Below are positions 1 through 8,655 of a DNA stretch of 64,000 nucleotides, piece after piece. A model generated the notes under the pieces. It was not told where the DNA came from. It saw only the letters and a program-made list of their open reading frames with translations, and searched no databases. The stretch lies in NCBI GenBank assembly GCA_946407015.1, contig CAMJML010000005.1:62001-126000 (forward strand), written 5' to 3'. The DNA comes from an uncultured Selenomonadales bacterium. Lineage in GTDB: Bacteria; Bacillota; Negativicutes; DSM-1736; Dendrosporobacteraceae. Every line of letters begins with the position of its first letter. The first letter of the stretch is position 1. Position numbers and translations under genes: made by a program.

Positions 1-1094
1 GTCTTGCCAATCATCTATCGCGGGAACAACTAAAATTATACACCTTGATTTGGGAGCGTTTTATTGCCAGTCAGATGTCGCCGGCCATCTATGATACCAG
101 AACAGCTGAAATTACAACCGGTCGGTATGGTCTGAGAGCGACTGGTTCCCAGCTCAAGTTTGCTGGATTTATGGCAGTATATATAGAAGGTAAAGATGAG
201 GAAGAGAACGATAAAGATATTAGTTTGCCTGAGTTAACAGCAGGACAATCTTTGAAGTTACATAAAATACAACCAGCACAACACTTTACTGAGCCGCCGC
301 CTCGCTACACCGAAGCTTCCCTGGTAAAAACTCTTGAGGAGAAGGGGATCGGGAGACCGAGTACGTACGCACCAATTGTAGAAACGATTATTGACCGTGG
401 ATATGTTGTTCGTGTTGAAAAAAAATTTCAGCCAACAGAATTAGGAATTCTAGTTGTCGACTTATTGAAGGAATATTTTAAAACAATCGTAGATGTTGAG
501 TTTACGGCGGCTATGGAAGATCAACTTGATGAGATCGCGGATGGTAAAGCATCAAAAGTCGAATTGCTTAAAGGCTTTTATGATCCTTTTGCTACAACGC
601 TAGCTTATGCTGATGAACAAATTGGCCATGTAGAAATTCCAGTTGAAGTATCGGATGTTCAATGTGAAAATTGTGGACGGTATATGGTTGTAAAGCAGGG
701 GCGATATGGTAAATTTTTAGCATGCCCAGGGTTTCCGGAATGCCGTAACACAAAACCAATTTTAAAGGATACTGGAATAGGATGCCCGAAATGTACCGGC
801 AACATCGTGGAGCGTCGTACTAAACGAGGAAAAGCTTTTTATGGCTGCCAGAACTATCCAACTTGTGATTTTGTTACCTGGGACACACCGATTCAGGATA
901 AATGCCAGACTTGTGGTTCCTTACAATTACGTCATCCTTACAAAAATGGCAGTTCTATCATTTATTGTGAAAACGTGCTTTGTCCTACACGAGAAAATAG
1001 TCCTATTAATAAAGAATTAAAGAAAAAGGATAAAAAAGAAACGACTAAAGAAGATGCTGCTAAAAAAAAGAAACGCAATAAAAAACAATCATAG
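1..1094 (+). CDS. topA: DNA topoisomerase I, C-terminal part (5' end outside window)
   Basis: The frame is open from base 3 with no start in the window, so about 363 C-terminal residues are present. The beginning (IASQMSPAIYD) and the stretch PPPRYTEASLVKTLEEKGIG followed by RPSTYAPIV are typical of bacterial type IA topoisomerase, which relaxes negative supercoils. The Toprim domain and active-site Tyr lie upstream, outside the window. Three four-Cys zinc-ribbon modules follow (first pairs CENC, CPKC and CQTC, positions about 660-990). A lysine-rich tail ends the protein, which is common and probably binds DNA. trmFO follows after 32 bases, as in Bacillus. Identification is secure. Confidence 0.95.
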   Translation, partial: LANHLSREQLKLYTLIWERFIASQMSPAIYDTRTAEITTGRYGLRATGSQLKFAGFMAVYIEGKDEEENDKDISLPELTAGQSLKLHKIQPAQHFTEPPPRYTEASLVKTLEEKGIGRPSTYAPIVETIIDRGYVVRVEKKFQPTELGILVVDLLKEYFKTIVDVEFTAAMEDQLDEIADGKASKVELLKGFYDPFATTLAYADEQIGHVEIPVEVSDVQCENCGRYMVVKQGRYGKFLACPGFPECRNTKPILKDTGIGCPKCTGNIVERRTKRGKAFYGCQNYPTCDFVTWDTPIQDKCQTCGSLQLRHPYKNGSSIIYCENVLCPTRENSPINKELKKKDKKETTKEDAAKKKKRNKKQS

Positions 1095-1126
1095 ATTGAT
1101 GCTGTTATAAAATCGGAGGAAAAAAA

Positions 1127-2452
1127 GTGTCCAAAGTTATTGTAATTGGAGCTGGATTAGCGGGGAGCGAGGCGGCGTGGCAAATTAGCCAGGCCGGAAT
1201 TGAAGTGGTCTTGTATGAAATGAGGCCTCATGTGATGACACCAGCCCATCATACAGGCAATTTTGCTGAGTTGGTTTGTAGTAATTCCTTACGAGGAGCT
1301 GCATTGGAAAACGCTGTAGGCTTGCTAAAAGAAGAAATGCGACAGATGAACTCCCTGATTATGCAAGCGGCAGATGCTAATAAAGTTCCAGCAGGAGGCG
1401 CTCTGGCTGTAGATCGGCAAGCATTTAGTGAATATATTACCAATCGCTTAAAACAGAACGCTAAGATAAAAGTTATCAATGAAGAGGTTGTAGAGGTACC
1501 GGATGGAAGCGTTGTTGTTATTGCAAGCGGTCCGCTAACTTCGCCGAATTTATCTGAAGCTATAGCTAAATTAACAGGGCATGAATATCTTTATTTTTAT
1601 GATGCCGCCGCTCCATTGATTTCTCGTGAATCGTTGAATATGAATAAAATCTATAAAGCGTCGCGATATGGCAAGGGTGAGGATGATTATCTGAATTGCC
1701 CGATGAATAAAGAAGAGTATGAAGTGTTTTGGAATGAACTTATTCATTCAGAGAAAACAGCCATAAAAAATTTCGAGAAAGCTATCTTCTTTGAGGGTTG
1801 TATGCCTATAGAAGAAATGGCTTCTCGCGGAATTGAAACATTGCGTTTTGGGCCGCTTAAGCCAGTTGGGCTTGAACATCCGATTACAGGTGAACTTCCC
1901 TATGCCGTTGTTCAACTGCGTCAAGATAATTTCGCAGCAACTCTTTATAATGTAGTTGGTTTTCAGACCCATCTAAAGTGGCCTGAACAAAAAAGAGTCT
2001 TTCAACTCATTCCGGGATTAGAAGACGCAGAGTTTGTTCGATATGGTGTAATGCATCGTAATACGTTTATTAACTCTCCCCAGATTTTATTGCCAACCAT
2101 GCAACTGAAGGCAAATCCGCGCCTGTTTTTTGCGGGGCAGATTACAGGCGTAGAAGGATATGTAGAGTCGGCGTCTAGTGGATTAGTTGCCGGAATGAAT
2201 GCTGCATTGACGATTATGGGGAAAAAACCGCTGCATTTTCCTGCTGATACCGCTCATGGAGCGCTCTGTCAGTATATTACGAATGCAGAAGCCAAGCATT
2301 TTCAACCCATGAACATTAATTTTGGTTTATTACCACCTTTAGGTAAAAAGGTGAAAGATAAAAAATTAAAAAATAAAATGATTGCTGAGCGTGCATTAGA
2401 AAGTTTAGAAAATTTCAAATGTGACTTCGACAAAATATTGCATAAATCGTAG
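1127..2452 (+). CDS. trmFO: tRNA (uracil-54-C5)-methyltransferase, folate/FAD-dependent
   Basis: The 441-residue protein makes ribothymidine at tRNA position 54 using methylene-tetrahydrofolate and FAD. The N-terminus has the FAD-binding glycine motif ([13 protein letters not shown], residues 6-18). The family signature LVCSNSLRG holds a conserved Cys at residue 51, and a second Cys lies in FEGCMPIEE near residue 224. Both regions match the catalytic cysteine regions known in B. subtilis TrmFO. The start is GTG, with CGGAGGA about 7 bases upstream. It is probably cotranscribed with topA. The gene length is normal for the family. Confidence 0.96.
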   Translation: MSKVIVIGAGLAGSEAAWQISQAGIEVVLYEMRPHVMTPAHHTGNFAELVCSNSLRGAALENAVGLLKEEMRQMNSLIMQAADANKVPAGGALAVDRQAFSEYITNRLKQNAKIKVINEEVVEVPDGSVVVIASGPLTSPNLSEAIAKLTGHEYLYFYDAAAPLISRESLNMNKIYKASRYGKGEDDYLNCPMNKEEYEVFWNELIHSEKTAIKNFEKAIFFEGCMPIEEMASRGIETLRFGPLKPVGLEHPITGELPYAVVQLRQDNFAATLYNVVGFQTHLKWPEQKRVFQLIPGLEDAEFVRYGVMHRNTFINSPQILLPTMQLKANPRLFFAGQITGVEGYVESASSGLVAGMNAALTIMGKKPLHFPADTAHGALCQYITNAEAKHFQPMNINFGLLPPLGKKVKDKKLKNKMIAERALESLENFKCDFDKILHKS

Positions 2453-2507
2453 TGCTGTGGTAATATAAATAAATAATTGATAATTTTCTTAATTCAGTAA
2501 AAGAATG

Positions 2508-2596
2508 CTTCACCGCACACTGTTGTGCATTATCGGGCAGATATTGCGCGCGTTTTAACTTTGTTTATGAACATAGTGTGAGTGAAGTCTTTTTTT
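2508..2596 (+). terminator. Large imperfect terminator hairpin after trmFO
   Basis: The left arm CTTCAC (2508-2513) plus CACAC (2516-2520) plus TGTT (2521-2524) pairs with AACA (2570-2573), GTGTG (2576-2580) and GTGAAG (2582-2587), with small bulges. Seven T follow at 2590-2596. The loop is long, about 45 bases. It contains a possible competing small hairpin, GCACA/TGTGC (2515-2519 and 2524-2528). It probably ends the topA-trmFO transcript. The long loop makes it less certain than a compact terminator. Confidence 0.55.
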
Positions 2597-2631
2597 GCAT
2601 TTCTGAAATTGAACAAATTTTAGAAATAATT

Positions 2632-2662
2632 TTGAAAATTAGCAAATATTTCATTGTATAAT
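2632..2662 (+). promoter_or_regulatory. Candidate SigA promoter for hslVU(-codY)
   Basis: TTGAAA (2632-2637) and TATAAT (2657-2662) are separated by 19 bases, slightly long. It lies between the trmFO terminator and hslV, where a new transcript must begin. An AT-rich palindrome, AATTTTGAAAATT (2628-2640), overlaps the -35 element. It resembles a CodY box lacking its two central bases, so the promoter could be CodY-controlled. That regulation is inference only. Confidence 0.45.
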
Positions 2663-2744
2663 TGAGTAAATGGCCTTTGGGTTGAAGAAAAATTTACATT
2701 ATGGTAGTGGAGGCTATAGCTTTACATTCAGAGGAGGCGGTTTA

Positions 2745-3275
2745 ATGTTTCATGCTACCACAATTGTAGCAGTAAAACATAATGGCCAAACTGCTATTGC
2801 CGGTGACGGACAGGTTACTTTTGGCGGTAACACAGTGATGAAGCAGAATGCGAAAAAAGTCAGACGGTTATACCATGGTAAAGTATTAGCCGGTTTTGCT
2901 GGATCGGTTGCTGATGCCTTTACGCTATTTAGCAAATTTGAATCGAAGCTTGAGGAGTTTAATGGCAATTTAATGCGAGCTGCTGTTGAACTTGCAAAAG
3001 AGTGGCGTATGGATAGAGTGCTCCGGCGTCTTGAGGCTCTACTCATCGTGACAGATAACGAAAAAATGTTGATTATTTCTGGTAATGGTGAGGTTATTGA
3101 ACCTGATGATGGGGTTACAGCAATTGGTTCAGGTGGATCTTATGCGCTTGCTGCAGCTCGGGGGTTGATTAAGCATTCCACATTATCAGCAGCCGAAATT
3201 GTCCGCGAATCATTAGAGATAGCCGCAGATATTTGTGTTTATACAAATCACCATATTACGGTAGAAGTACTTTGA
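2745..3275 (+). CDS. hslV: HslV/ClpQ peptidase subunit of the HslUV protease
   Basis: This 176-residue N-terminal-nucleophile peptidase assembles into a double ring that degrades proteins unfolded by HslU. I chose ATG 2745 because GAGGAGG (2731-2737) sits 7 bases upstream and the protein then begins [14 protein letters not shown], close to known HslV. An in-frame ATG at 2670 would add 25 residues of no known function. The TTIVAV motif places the catalytic Thr at residue 5 after a four-residue leader. GDGQVTFG and a GSGG motif are also family features. hslU follows after 9 bases. Confidence 0.95.
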   Translation: MFHATTIVAVKHNGQTAIAGDGQVTFGGNTVMKQNAKKVRRLYHGKVLAGFAGSVADAFTLFSKFESKLEEFNGNLMRAAVELAKEWRMDRVLRRLEALLIVTDNEKMLIISGNGEVIEPDDGVTAIGSGGSYALAAARGLIKHSTLSAAEIVRESLEIAADICVYTNHHITVEVL

Positions 3276-3290
3276 ATAGGGGGGATGACG

Positions 3291-4688
3291 TTGAATGAAC
3301 TTACGCCCAAACAGATTGTAAGTGAATTGGATAAATATATTGTTGGGCAAGGGCAAGCCAAGAAATCGGTAGCCGTAGCGCTAAGAAATCGCTGGCGAAG
3401 TAAACAACTTTCATCCGAACTGAAAGAAGAAATTATTCCTAAAAATATTCTGATGATTGGTCCAACGGGGGTCGGAAAGACTGAAATCGCTCGAAGGCTG
3501 GCAAAGCTGGTGAATGCTCCTTTTGTAAAGGTTGAAGCAACTAAATTTACTGAGGTTGGTTATGTCGGCCGTGATGTTGAGTCGATGGTGAGAGATCTTG
3601 TTGAAACGGCCATCCGGATGGTAAAGCAGGAAAAAATATTAATTGTGAACGATAAGGCAAGAAAGCTGGCGAATGAACGTATCATTGAACATTTCATTCC
3701 CACCTCCAAGCGCGAATCACCTCGAAATCCTTTCGAAATGTTGTTTTCAGGCAGTAATCCAGGAGGTTCTGCCGGCGAACCACCTGTTGAAAAACAAGAG
3801 CCCGAATTTGCTGCGGGACGAGAATGGTGGAAAAAACGTCTCGAAAATGGAGAATTAGAGGAAGAATTAATCGAAATAACTGTTGAAGACAACTCTAATC
3901 CCATGCTTGGAATGTTTGCTGGTGCAGGCATAGAAGAAATGGGTATGAATATTCAAGATATGCTGGGAAGTTTTTTGCCAAAGAAGCAAAAGAAGCGTAA
4001 AGTCACAGTGGCTAATGCCCGTAAGATTTTTATTCAAGAAGAAGCGCAAAAGCTCATCGATATGGATGAGGTTGTAGCAAGTGCTATTAGTCTTGCTGAA
4101 AACTATGGGATTATATTTTTGGATGAAATCGATAAAATAGCGGGCCGGGGAGGGTCTTCGGGACCTGATGTTTCTCGTGAAGGTGTGCAGCGCGATATTT
4201 TGCCGATTGTGGAAGGGTCTACCGTTGTTACGAAACATGGATCGATTAAAACCGATCATATCTTGTTTATTGCTGCCGGTGCCTTCCATATCTCTAAACC
4301 GTCCGATTTAATTCCGGAACTACAGGGCAGGTTTCCGATAAGAGTTGAGTTAACGAACCTCTCGAAAGAAGATTTCAGGCAAATTCTGACGGAGCCGGCA
4401 AATGCTTTAATTATGCAATACATCTGCCTTCTAGAGACTGAGGGTATAAAAATTGAATTCTCAGAAGATGCTATTGATGAATTAGCAGAAATTGCATGTC
4501 AAGTTAATAATCAAACAGAAAATATTGGGGCAAGAAGGCTACATACAATTTTGGAAAAGCTTCTGGAGGATTTAGCTTTTGAAGCTCCTGATATAAGCGA
4601 AAAACATATTGTAATTGATCGCGCTTATGTCGCGGAGAAACTGAGTCATATTGTCGTTAATCAGGATTTAAGCCACTTCATTCTTTGA
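3291..4688 (+). CDS. hslU: HslU/ClpY ATPase subunit of the HslUV protease
   Basis: This AAA+ unfoldase feeds substrates to HslV. Walker A is GPTGVGKT (residues about 57-64) and Walker B is FLDEID (near residue 277). The stretch from about residue 110 to 245 is the variable I-domain, and the C-terminus ([15 protein letters not shown]) carries the sensor-2 helix. An ATG at 3285 directly abuts the Shine-Dalgarno run AGGGGGG (3278-3284). The in-frame TTG at 3291 has 6-base spacing and gives [10 protein letters not shown], so I prefer TTG. At about 465 residues the length is normal. Confidence 0.95.
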   Translation: MNELTPKQIVSELDKYIVGQGQAKKSVAVALRNRWRSKQLSSELKEEIIPKNILMIGPTGVGKTEIARRLAKLVNAPFVKVEATKFTEVGYVGRDVESMVRDLVETAIRMVKQEKILIVNDKARKLANERIIEHFIPTSKRESPRNPFEMLFSGSNPGGSAGEPPVEKQEPEFAAGREWWKKRLENGELEEELIEITVEDNSNPMLGMFAGAGIEEMGMNIQDMLGSFLPKKQKKRKVTVANARKIFIQEEAQKLIDMDEVVASAISLAENYGIIFLDEIDKIAGRGGSSGPDVSREGVQRDILPIVEGSTVVTKHGSIKTDHILFIAAGAFHISKPSDLIPELQGRFPIRVELTNLSKEDFRQILTEPANALIMQYICLLETEGIKIEFSEDAIDELAEIACQVNNQTENIGARRLHTILEKLLEDLAFEAPDISEKHIVIDRAYVAEKLSHIVVNQDLSHFIL

Positions 4689-4805
4689 AATAAGGATTTT
4701 TAGTAAATACATCCGTAGCGATCGGTTAGTGAAGTTAGAGCACTATGTGTTGTTGTTTACTAGCATATTTATAGTAACTAGTTGATGAAAGGTAGGTAGG
4801 ATATT

Positions 4806-5582
4806 GTGTTATCAATGTTAGAACGTACTCGTAAAATAAATAAACTGCTGCAAAAATCGGAAAATGTTGAATACGATGAGATTTCCCGTGTGCTTAGCAG
4901 TGTTATTAGTGCAAATGTATACATCGTTAGTAAAGAGGGAATTGTACTGGGTTATGCATTGCTGGATGACTTCGAATGTGATTTAATGCGGGATCGTGTG
5001 TTAACGCAAGGTCACTTTCCGGAACGTTATGTAGAGTGGCTATTAAAAATTAGCGATACTTCTCCGAATCTTCGACTTGAAAGTGGCTTGTGCACATTTA
5101 GCCAAGGTGTTGACTGTCTATTTAATGATAAATTTACTACAATTGTTCCGATCCATGGTGTTGGAGAACGTATTGGTACGTTAATTGTTGCTAAATTCCA
5201 TGCCGAATTTACTGATGATGATTTGATTCTTGCTGAATATGGTGCAACTGTTGTCGGCATGGAGATTTTACGTGACCGTAGTGAGAAAATTGAGGAAGAG
5301 GCTCGTAAGAAAGCTACTGTGCAAGTAGCTTTAGGGACACTTTCTTATTCTGAATTAGAAGCGGTTATGCACATTCTAAGTGAGCTTGAAGGTAATGAAG
5401 GTTTGCTGGTTGCTAGTAAAATAGCAGACCGTGTTGGCATTACCAGATCTGTGATTGTAAATGCACTTAGAAAGTTTGAAAGTGCAGGCGTTATAGAATC
5501 TAAATCATTAGGTATGAAAGGCACGTACATTAAGGTCCTAAACGAACGATTATTGGATGAATTAAAAAGGCTAAAGAAATAA
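4806..5582 (+). CDS. codY: GTP/branched-chain amino acid sensing global repressor CodY
   Basis: CodY represses nutrient-limitation genes when GTP and branched-chain amino acids are plentiful. The 258 residues include an N-terminal GAF ligand domain (about 1-155; [20 protein letters not shown] is nearly identical to B. subtilis). A winged helix-turn-helix follows at the C-terminus ([20 protein letters not shown]). The start is GTG, 5 bases after GGTAGGTAGG. The gene follows hslVU as in Bacillus but after a 117-base gap in which I see no convincing promoter. A strong terminator follows. In B. subtilis CodY directly represses the fla/che operon, which is the next operon here too. Confidence 0.97.
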   Translation: MLSMLERTRKINKLLQKSENVEYDEISRVLSSVISANVYIVSKEGIVLGYALLDDFECDLMRDRVLTQGHFPERYVEWLLKISDTSPNLRLESGLCTFSQGVDCLFNDKFTTIVPIHGVGERIGTLIVAKFHAEFTDDDLILAEYGATVVGMEILRDRSEKIEEEARKKATVQVALGTLSYSELEAVMHILSELEGNEGLLVASKIADRVGITRSVIVNALRKFESAGVIESKSLGMKGTYIKVLNERLLDELKRLKK

Positions 5583-5615
5583 TAGCAATAGTATTTAAAA
5601 ATAAAAAATAAGTAG

Positions 5616-5661
5616 ACCTCCTATGGCAGGAAGTATATGTGCTATAGGAGGTTTTTGTTTT
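5616..5661 (+). terminator. Rho-independent terminator after codY
   Basis: A 12-bp stem (one G-T pair) forms between 5616-5627 and 5641-5652, with core ACCTCCTAT/ATAGGAGGT and a 13-base loop. A T-rich tract follows at 5652-5661. It separates the hslVU-codY unit from the fla/che operon. Confidence 0.85.
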
Positions 5662-5662
5662 C

Positions 5663-5885
5663 TTGTTTGCTGTGCGCGCAGTTGTCTCGTGCAACAGTTG
5701 TTTTATCTATTCCGGGGACACTAGTACTTTTGTCCCGCATTCTTAGTAGGACGGTCACTATTCGTGTTATATATTTGTTAAATCGCCAAATTTAAAAGGA
5801 TTTTTATGCATTATGTAGAACTATGTTGAATGAAGTCACCATATATAATTTTAGCTTTACATATAATTTTTCTGGAGGGGTTACA
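5663..5885 (+). promoter_or_regulatory. Upstream region of the fla/che operon (promoter not resolved)
   Basis: These 223 bases have no gene and must hold the control region of the 32 kb flagellar operon. Visible elements are an inverted repeat GGGACA/TGTCCC (5715-5720 and 5731-5736) and two copies of ATATAATTTT about 22 bases apart just before flgB. I found no pair of -35 and -10 boxes with good spacing and no SigD-type TAAA-N15-GCCGATA site. The element type is inferred from position. Confidence 0.35.
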
Positions 5886-6299
5886 GTGCTTCAAGCTTTA
5901 TTATCTTCCCCTAAAGTAGCCGTTTTGGAACAGTCGCTTGCTGCAGCTTCACTTCGTCATAAAGTGATCAGTAACAATATTGCGAATGTCAATACACCTG
6001 GATTTAAGAAAAGCGAAGTTGCTTTTGAGAGTATGCTGCAAAACGCGCTAAGTGAGTCGAAGGTGAAGTTGACTATAACGAATGATAAACACATTTCAAC
6101 CGTTAAACCATTGCTGCAGCTTGCACCTACGGTACATTCGGTCGATACTACTACGATGCGTACAGATGGCAATAATGTGGATATTGATATTGAAATGGCA
6201 GAGTTGGCAAAAAACAATATCTATTATAATGCAGTAGCACAACAACTTGGGCAGCATTTTTCTGGGCTGAAAACCGTTATTAATGGAGGGAGAAGTTAA
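5886..6299 (+). CDS. flgB: Flagellar proximal rod protein FlgB
   Basis: The 137-residue rod subunit carries the rod/hook N-terminal signature: LRHKVISNNIANVNTPGFKK at about residues 20-40. GTG 5886 is chosen because GGAGGGG (5874-5880) lies 5 bases upstream. An ATG at 5823 would add 21 residues with no Shine-Dalgarno. The C-terminal helix (LAKNNIYYNAVAQQL) is the second half of the D0 coiled coil. It is exported by the flagellar type III apparatus and is the first gene of the fla/che operon. flgC starts 2 bases after its stop, so the two are translationally linked. Confidence 0.93.
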   Translation: MLQALLSSPKVAVLEQSLAAASLRHKVISNNIANVNTPGFKKSEVAFESMLQNALSESKVKLTITNDKHISTVKPLLQLAPTVHSVDTTTMRTDGNNVDIDIEMAELAKNNIYYNAVAQQLGQHFSGLKTVINGGRS

Positions 6300-6301
6300 C
6301 A

Positions 6302-6736
6302 ATGGGGATGTTTGATGCGATTAATGCAGCTGCATCGGGACTATCCGCGGAACGTTTGCGGATGGATGTTATTTCAAACAATATTGCTAATGTAAATACT
6401 ACGCGTACAGCAGAAGGCGGAGCTTATCGTCGAAAAATCGTTGTATTTGAGCCTCGCTCCGGACAAACATCGTTTGCACAGGTTCTTGCACAACAAATGG
6501 ATAATGGGCAAGGTGTTAAGGTTGTTGGGATTACGACAGACAACTCGCCGATGCGTAAGAACTATGACCCAAATCATCCTGATGCGGACCAAGAAGGATA
6601 TGTAGAAATGCCTAATATTAATATCGTTTCTGAGATGGTTGACATGATTACGGCCACCCGTGCTTATGAAGCAAATGTTACCACTGTTAACGCGGCGAAG
6701 AGTATGGCTTTAAAAGCTTTGGAAATAGGAAAATAG
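6302..6736 (+). CDS. flgC: Flagellar proximal rod protein FlgC
   Basis: The 144-residue rod protein begins MGMFDAINAAASGLSAER, and its SNNIANVNTT motif is the rod-family D0 signature. The C-terminus (MVDMITATRAYEANVTTVN, then AAKSMALKALEIGK) is the matching D0 helix. GGAGGGAG inside the end of flgB provides the ribosome site. It forms the proximal rod with FlgB and FliE, and normal length and order support the call. Confidence 0.96.
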   Translation: MGMFDAINAAASGLSAERLRMDVISNNIANVNTTRTAEGGAYRRKIVVFEPRSGQTSFAQVLAQQMDNGQGVKVVGITTDNSPMRKNYDPNHPDADQEGYVEMPNINIVSEMVDMITATRAYEANVTTVNAAKSMALKALEIGK

Positions 6737-6750
6737 TGAGGAGTAGTTAG

Positions 6751-7059
6751 ATGCAGATAGAACCTCTAAAATTATTTCCGGTGAATGCAACGAATGCAGT
6801 GAAGAATCTTGAGGTTAACAAACCTGTCAATGCTGATAGTGTTGATTTTTCTCAGTTTTTGCGTGATGCTTTGGGAAGTGTTAATAGTTTGCAGCTTCAA
6901 GCTGAAAAAGCTTCTATAGATTTGGCTGCAGGAAAAGTCGAAGATGTTTCACAGGTTATGGTCGCCACCGAAAAAGCTAGTGTTGCTTTACAGCTAACGA
7001 TGCAGGTGCGTAATAAAGTTGTTGAGGCGTATCAGGAAATTATGCGTATGCAAGTGTAA
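6751..7059 (+). CDS. fliE: Flagellar hook-basal body complex protein FliE
   Basis: This 102-residue protein joins the MS ring to the rod. The central part (VDFSQFLRDALGSVNSLQLQ) and the C-terminus (ALQLTMQVRNKVVEAYQEIM followed by RMQV) are typical of FliE. GAGGAG lies 7 bases before the ATG. It sits between flgC and fliF as in nearly all Firmicutes fla/che operons. Confidence 0.95.
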   Translation: MQIEPLKLFPVNATNAVKNLEVNKPVNADSVDFSQFLRDALGSVNSLQLQAEKASIDLAAGKVEDVSQVMVATEKASVALQLTMQVRNKVVEAYQEIMRMQV

Positions 7060-7095
7060 GGTAATACTTTGTGATCAAGTGAAAGGGTGGAGACG

Positions 7096-8637
7096 ATGGC
7101 CGACTGGAAAGAGCAGTCTCTGCGCTTTTGGCAAAAGTTGGGTGTGAAGGAACGGTATTTGATTATTGGATCTTCGGTGTTGCTCTTTATTGCCATTATG
7201 GCATGGAGTTACTGGTGGGGAGGAAAACCGGATCTTGTTCCTTTATTTACCGGGATGGAAGCTAGAGACGCAGGTGAAGTAGCAGCAAAACTTAAGGAAT
7301 TGAAAATTACATATGAACCTCAAGAAACTGCGAATGGTACGGCTATTTTAGTACAGGCAAAAGACGTGCATCGAGTTCGCCTAGAACTTGCGAGTCAGGG
7401 TTTGCCACGCGGTTATAAAGGGTTCGAAATTTTTGATCAAAATAAGTTTGGGGTTACTGAATTTCAAAACAAAGTATATTTTTTACAAGCTTTGCAAGGT
7501 GAGTTGACTAGGACAATAGAACAAATGGCTGAAGTGGAAAAGGCTAGGGTGCATATCGTTTTACCGGAAGATAGTTTATACAAAAAGAATGAAAAACCGG
7601 CAACGGCTTCGATTATGCTTAAGTTACGTCCATCTGCGCAGTTGAATAAACAGCAGATCAAGGGGATTGTTAATTTGGTTGCGCATAGCATTCAGGGACT
7701 GAAACCTGAAAATGTTACGATTATTGATAACCTTGGACGAATACTTAATGAATTGCCGGAAAACGAAATGTCCGGTGCTGTTACCCTGACGCAATTAGAG
7801 ATGACGAAAAAAGTCCAAGAAGATTTGCAGAAAAATGTCCAATCATTATTGGATCAAGTTCTTGGATCGGGTAAAGCAGCAGCCCGTGTGAGTGTTGAAT
7901 TGAATTTTGACCAGCGAACCGTAGATCGTCAAGTGTTTGAACCCGTTGTGGATGATAAGGGAATTATTCGAAGCTCGCAGGAATCAAATGAAAGTTATAG
8001 TGGCAACTCCATGAATCCAGGCGGTCCTGCTGGCACAGCTTCTAACATTCCTGGTTATGTAGCTGGTAATAATAACCAATCTAACTATGAGAAAAAAGAA
8101 GTTACTAGGAACTTTGAAATTAATGAAACTAAAGAAAAAATCATTTCATCTCCAGGGGCTATTAGGAGGCTAACGGTAGCGGTTTTAGTGGATGAAAATA
8201 TCAATAAAGCTCAGCAAGACAGTATTGCGAAAACTGTTTCTTCGGCCATTGGACTTAATACCGCTCGTGGTGATGTTGTTTCAATTGAGAGTATTCCATT
8301 TAGTACTGAACTTGCAAATAAACAGTTGCGTGAAGAACAAGAATTTGCCAGACAGCAAAGTCAAGCCTTTTGGTTAAAAGTCGCTTTGGCAGTCGTTGTA
8401 TTAGTTTTAGTGATGTATGCAGTCCGCATGTATATGAAACGTAAAGAGGCAGAACGTGAGGCTGCTATGCTTGCTGAGATTCCAGTTGATCAGCCTGAAG
8501 TGATGGACCCTAAAACGGTTCCTCTGTCTCAAGAAGAAAAAGAGCGTGCGAGTGAACGAGAAGCCATTGAAAAAATGGCGAAATCCAAACCTGAAGATGT
8601 CGCGCAGTTGATAAAAGTCTGGCTGGCTGAAGAATAA
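7096..8637 (+). CDS. fliF: Flagellar MS-ring protein FliF
   Basis: FliF forms the membrane ring on which the basal body and switch are built. At 513 residues it has a first membrane segment near 21-40 and ring-building motifs between. One of these is KVYFLQALQGELTRTIEQM. A second membrane segment lies near 425-447, and an acidic FliG-binding tail ends in QLIKVWLAEE. ATG 7096 follows GGGTGGAG by 3 bases. A GTG at 7087 in the same frame is possible but lies inside the ribosome site. Confidence 0.96.
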   Translation: MADWKEQSLRFWQKLGVKERYLIIGSSVLLFIAIMAWSYWWGGKPDLVPLFTGMEARDAGEVAAKLKELKITYEPQETANGTAILVQAKDVHRVRLELASQGLPRGYKGFEIFDQNKFGVTEFQNKVYFLQALQGELTRTIEQMAEVEKARVHIVLPEDSLYKKNEKPATASIMLKLRPSAQLNKQQIKGIVNLVAHSIQGLKPENVTIIDNLGRILNELPENEMSGAVTLTQLEMTKKVQEDLQKNVQSLLDQVLGSGKAAARVSVELNFDQRTVDRQVFEPVVDDKGIIRSSQESNESYSGNSMNPGGPAGTASNIPGYVAGNNNQSNYEKKEVTRNFEINETKEKIISSPGAIRRLTVAVLVDENINKAQQDSIAKTVSSAIGLNTARGDVVSIESIPFSTELANKQLREEQEFARQQSQAFWLKVALAVVVLVLVMYAVRMYMKRKEAEREAAMLAEIPVDQPEVMDPKTVPLSQEEKERASEREAIEKMAKSKPEDVAQLIKVWLAEE

Positions 8638-8655
8638 AAATTTGTAGGTGGCGTA

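Noticed and set aside
3867-4289. 140-residue minus-strand reading frame inside hslU
   Set aside because: It is an antisense shadow of a well conserved gene.
4689-4805. Possible promoter before codY (TTGTTT/TATAGT)
   Set aside because: Spacing is only 11-14 bases for the best boxes; codY is more likely read from the hslV promoter.
5870-5885. CodY-like box before flgB
   Set aside because: The best match to AATTTTCWGAAAATT has about nine of fifteen bases and overlaps the ribosome site.
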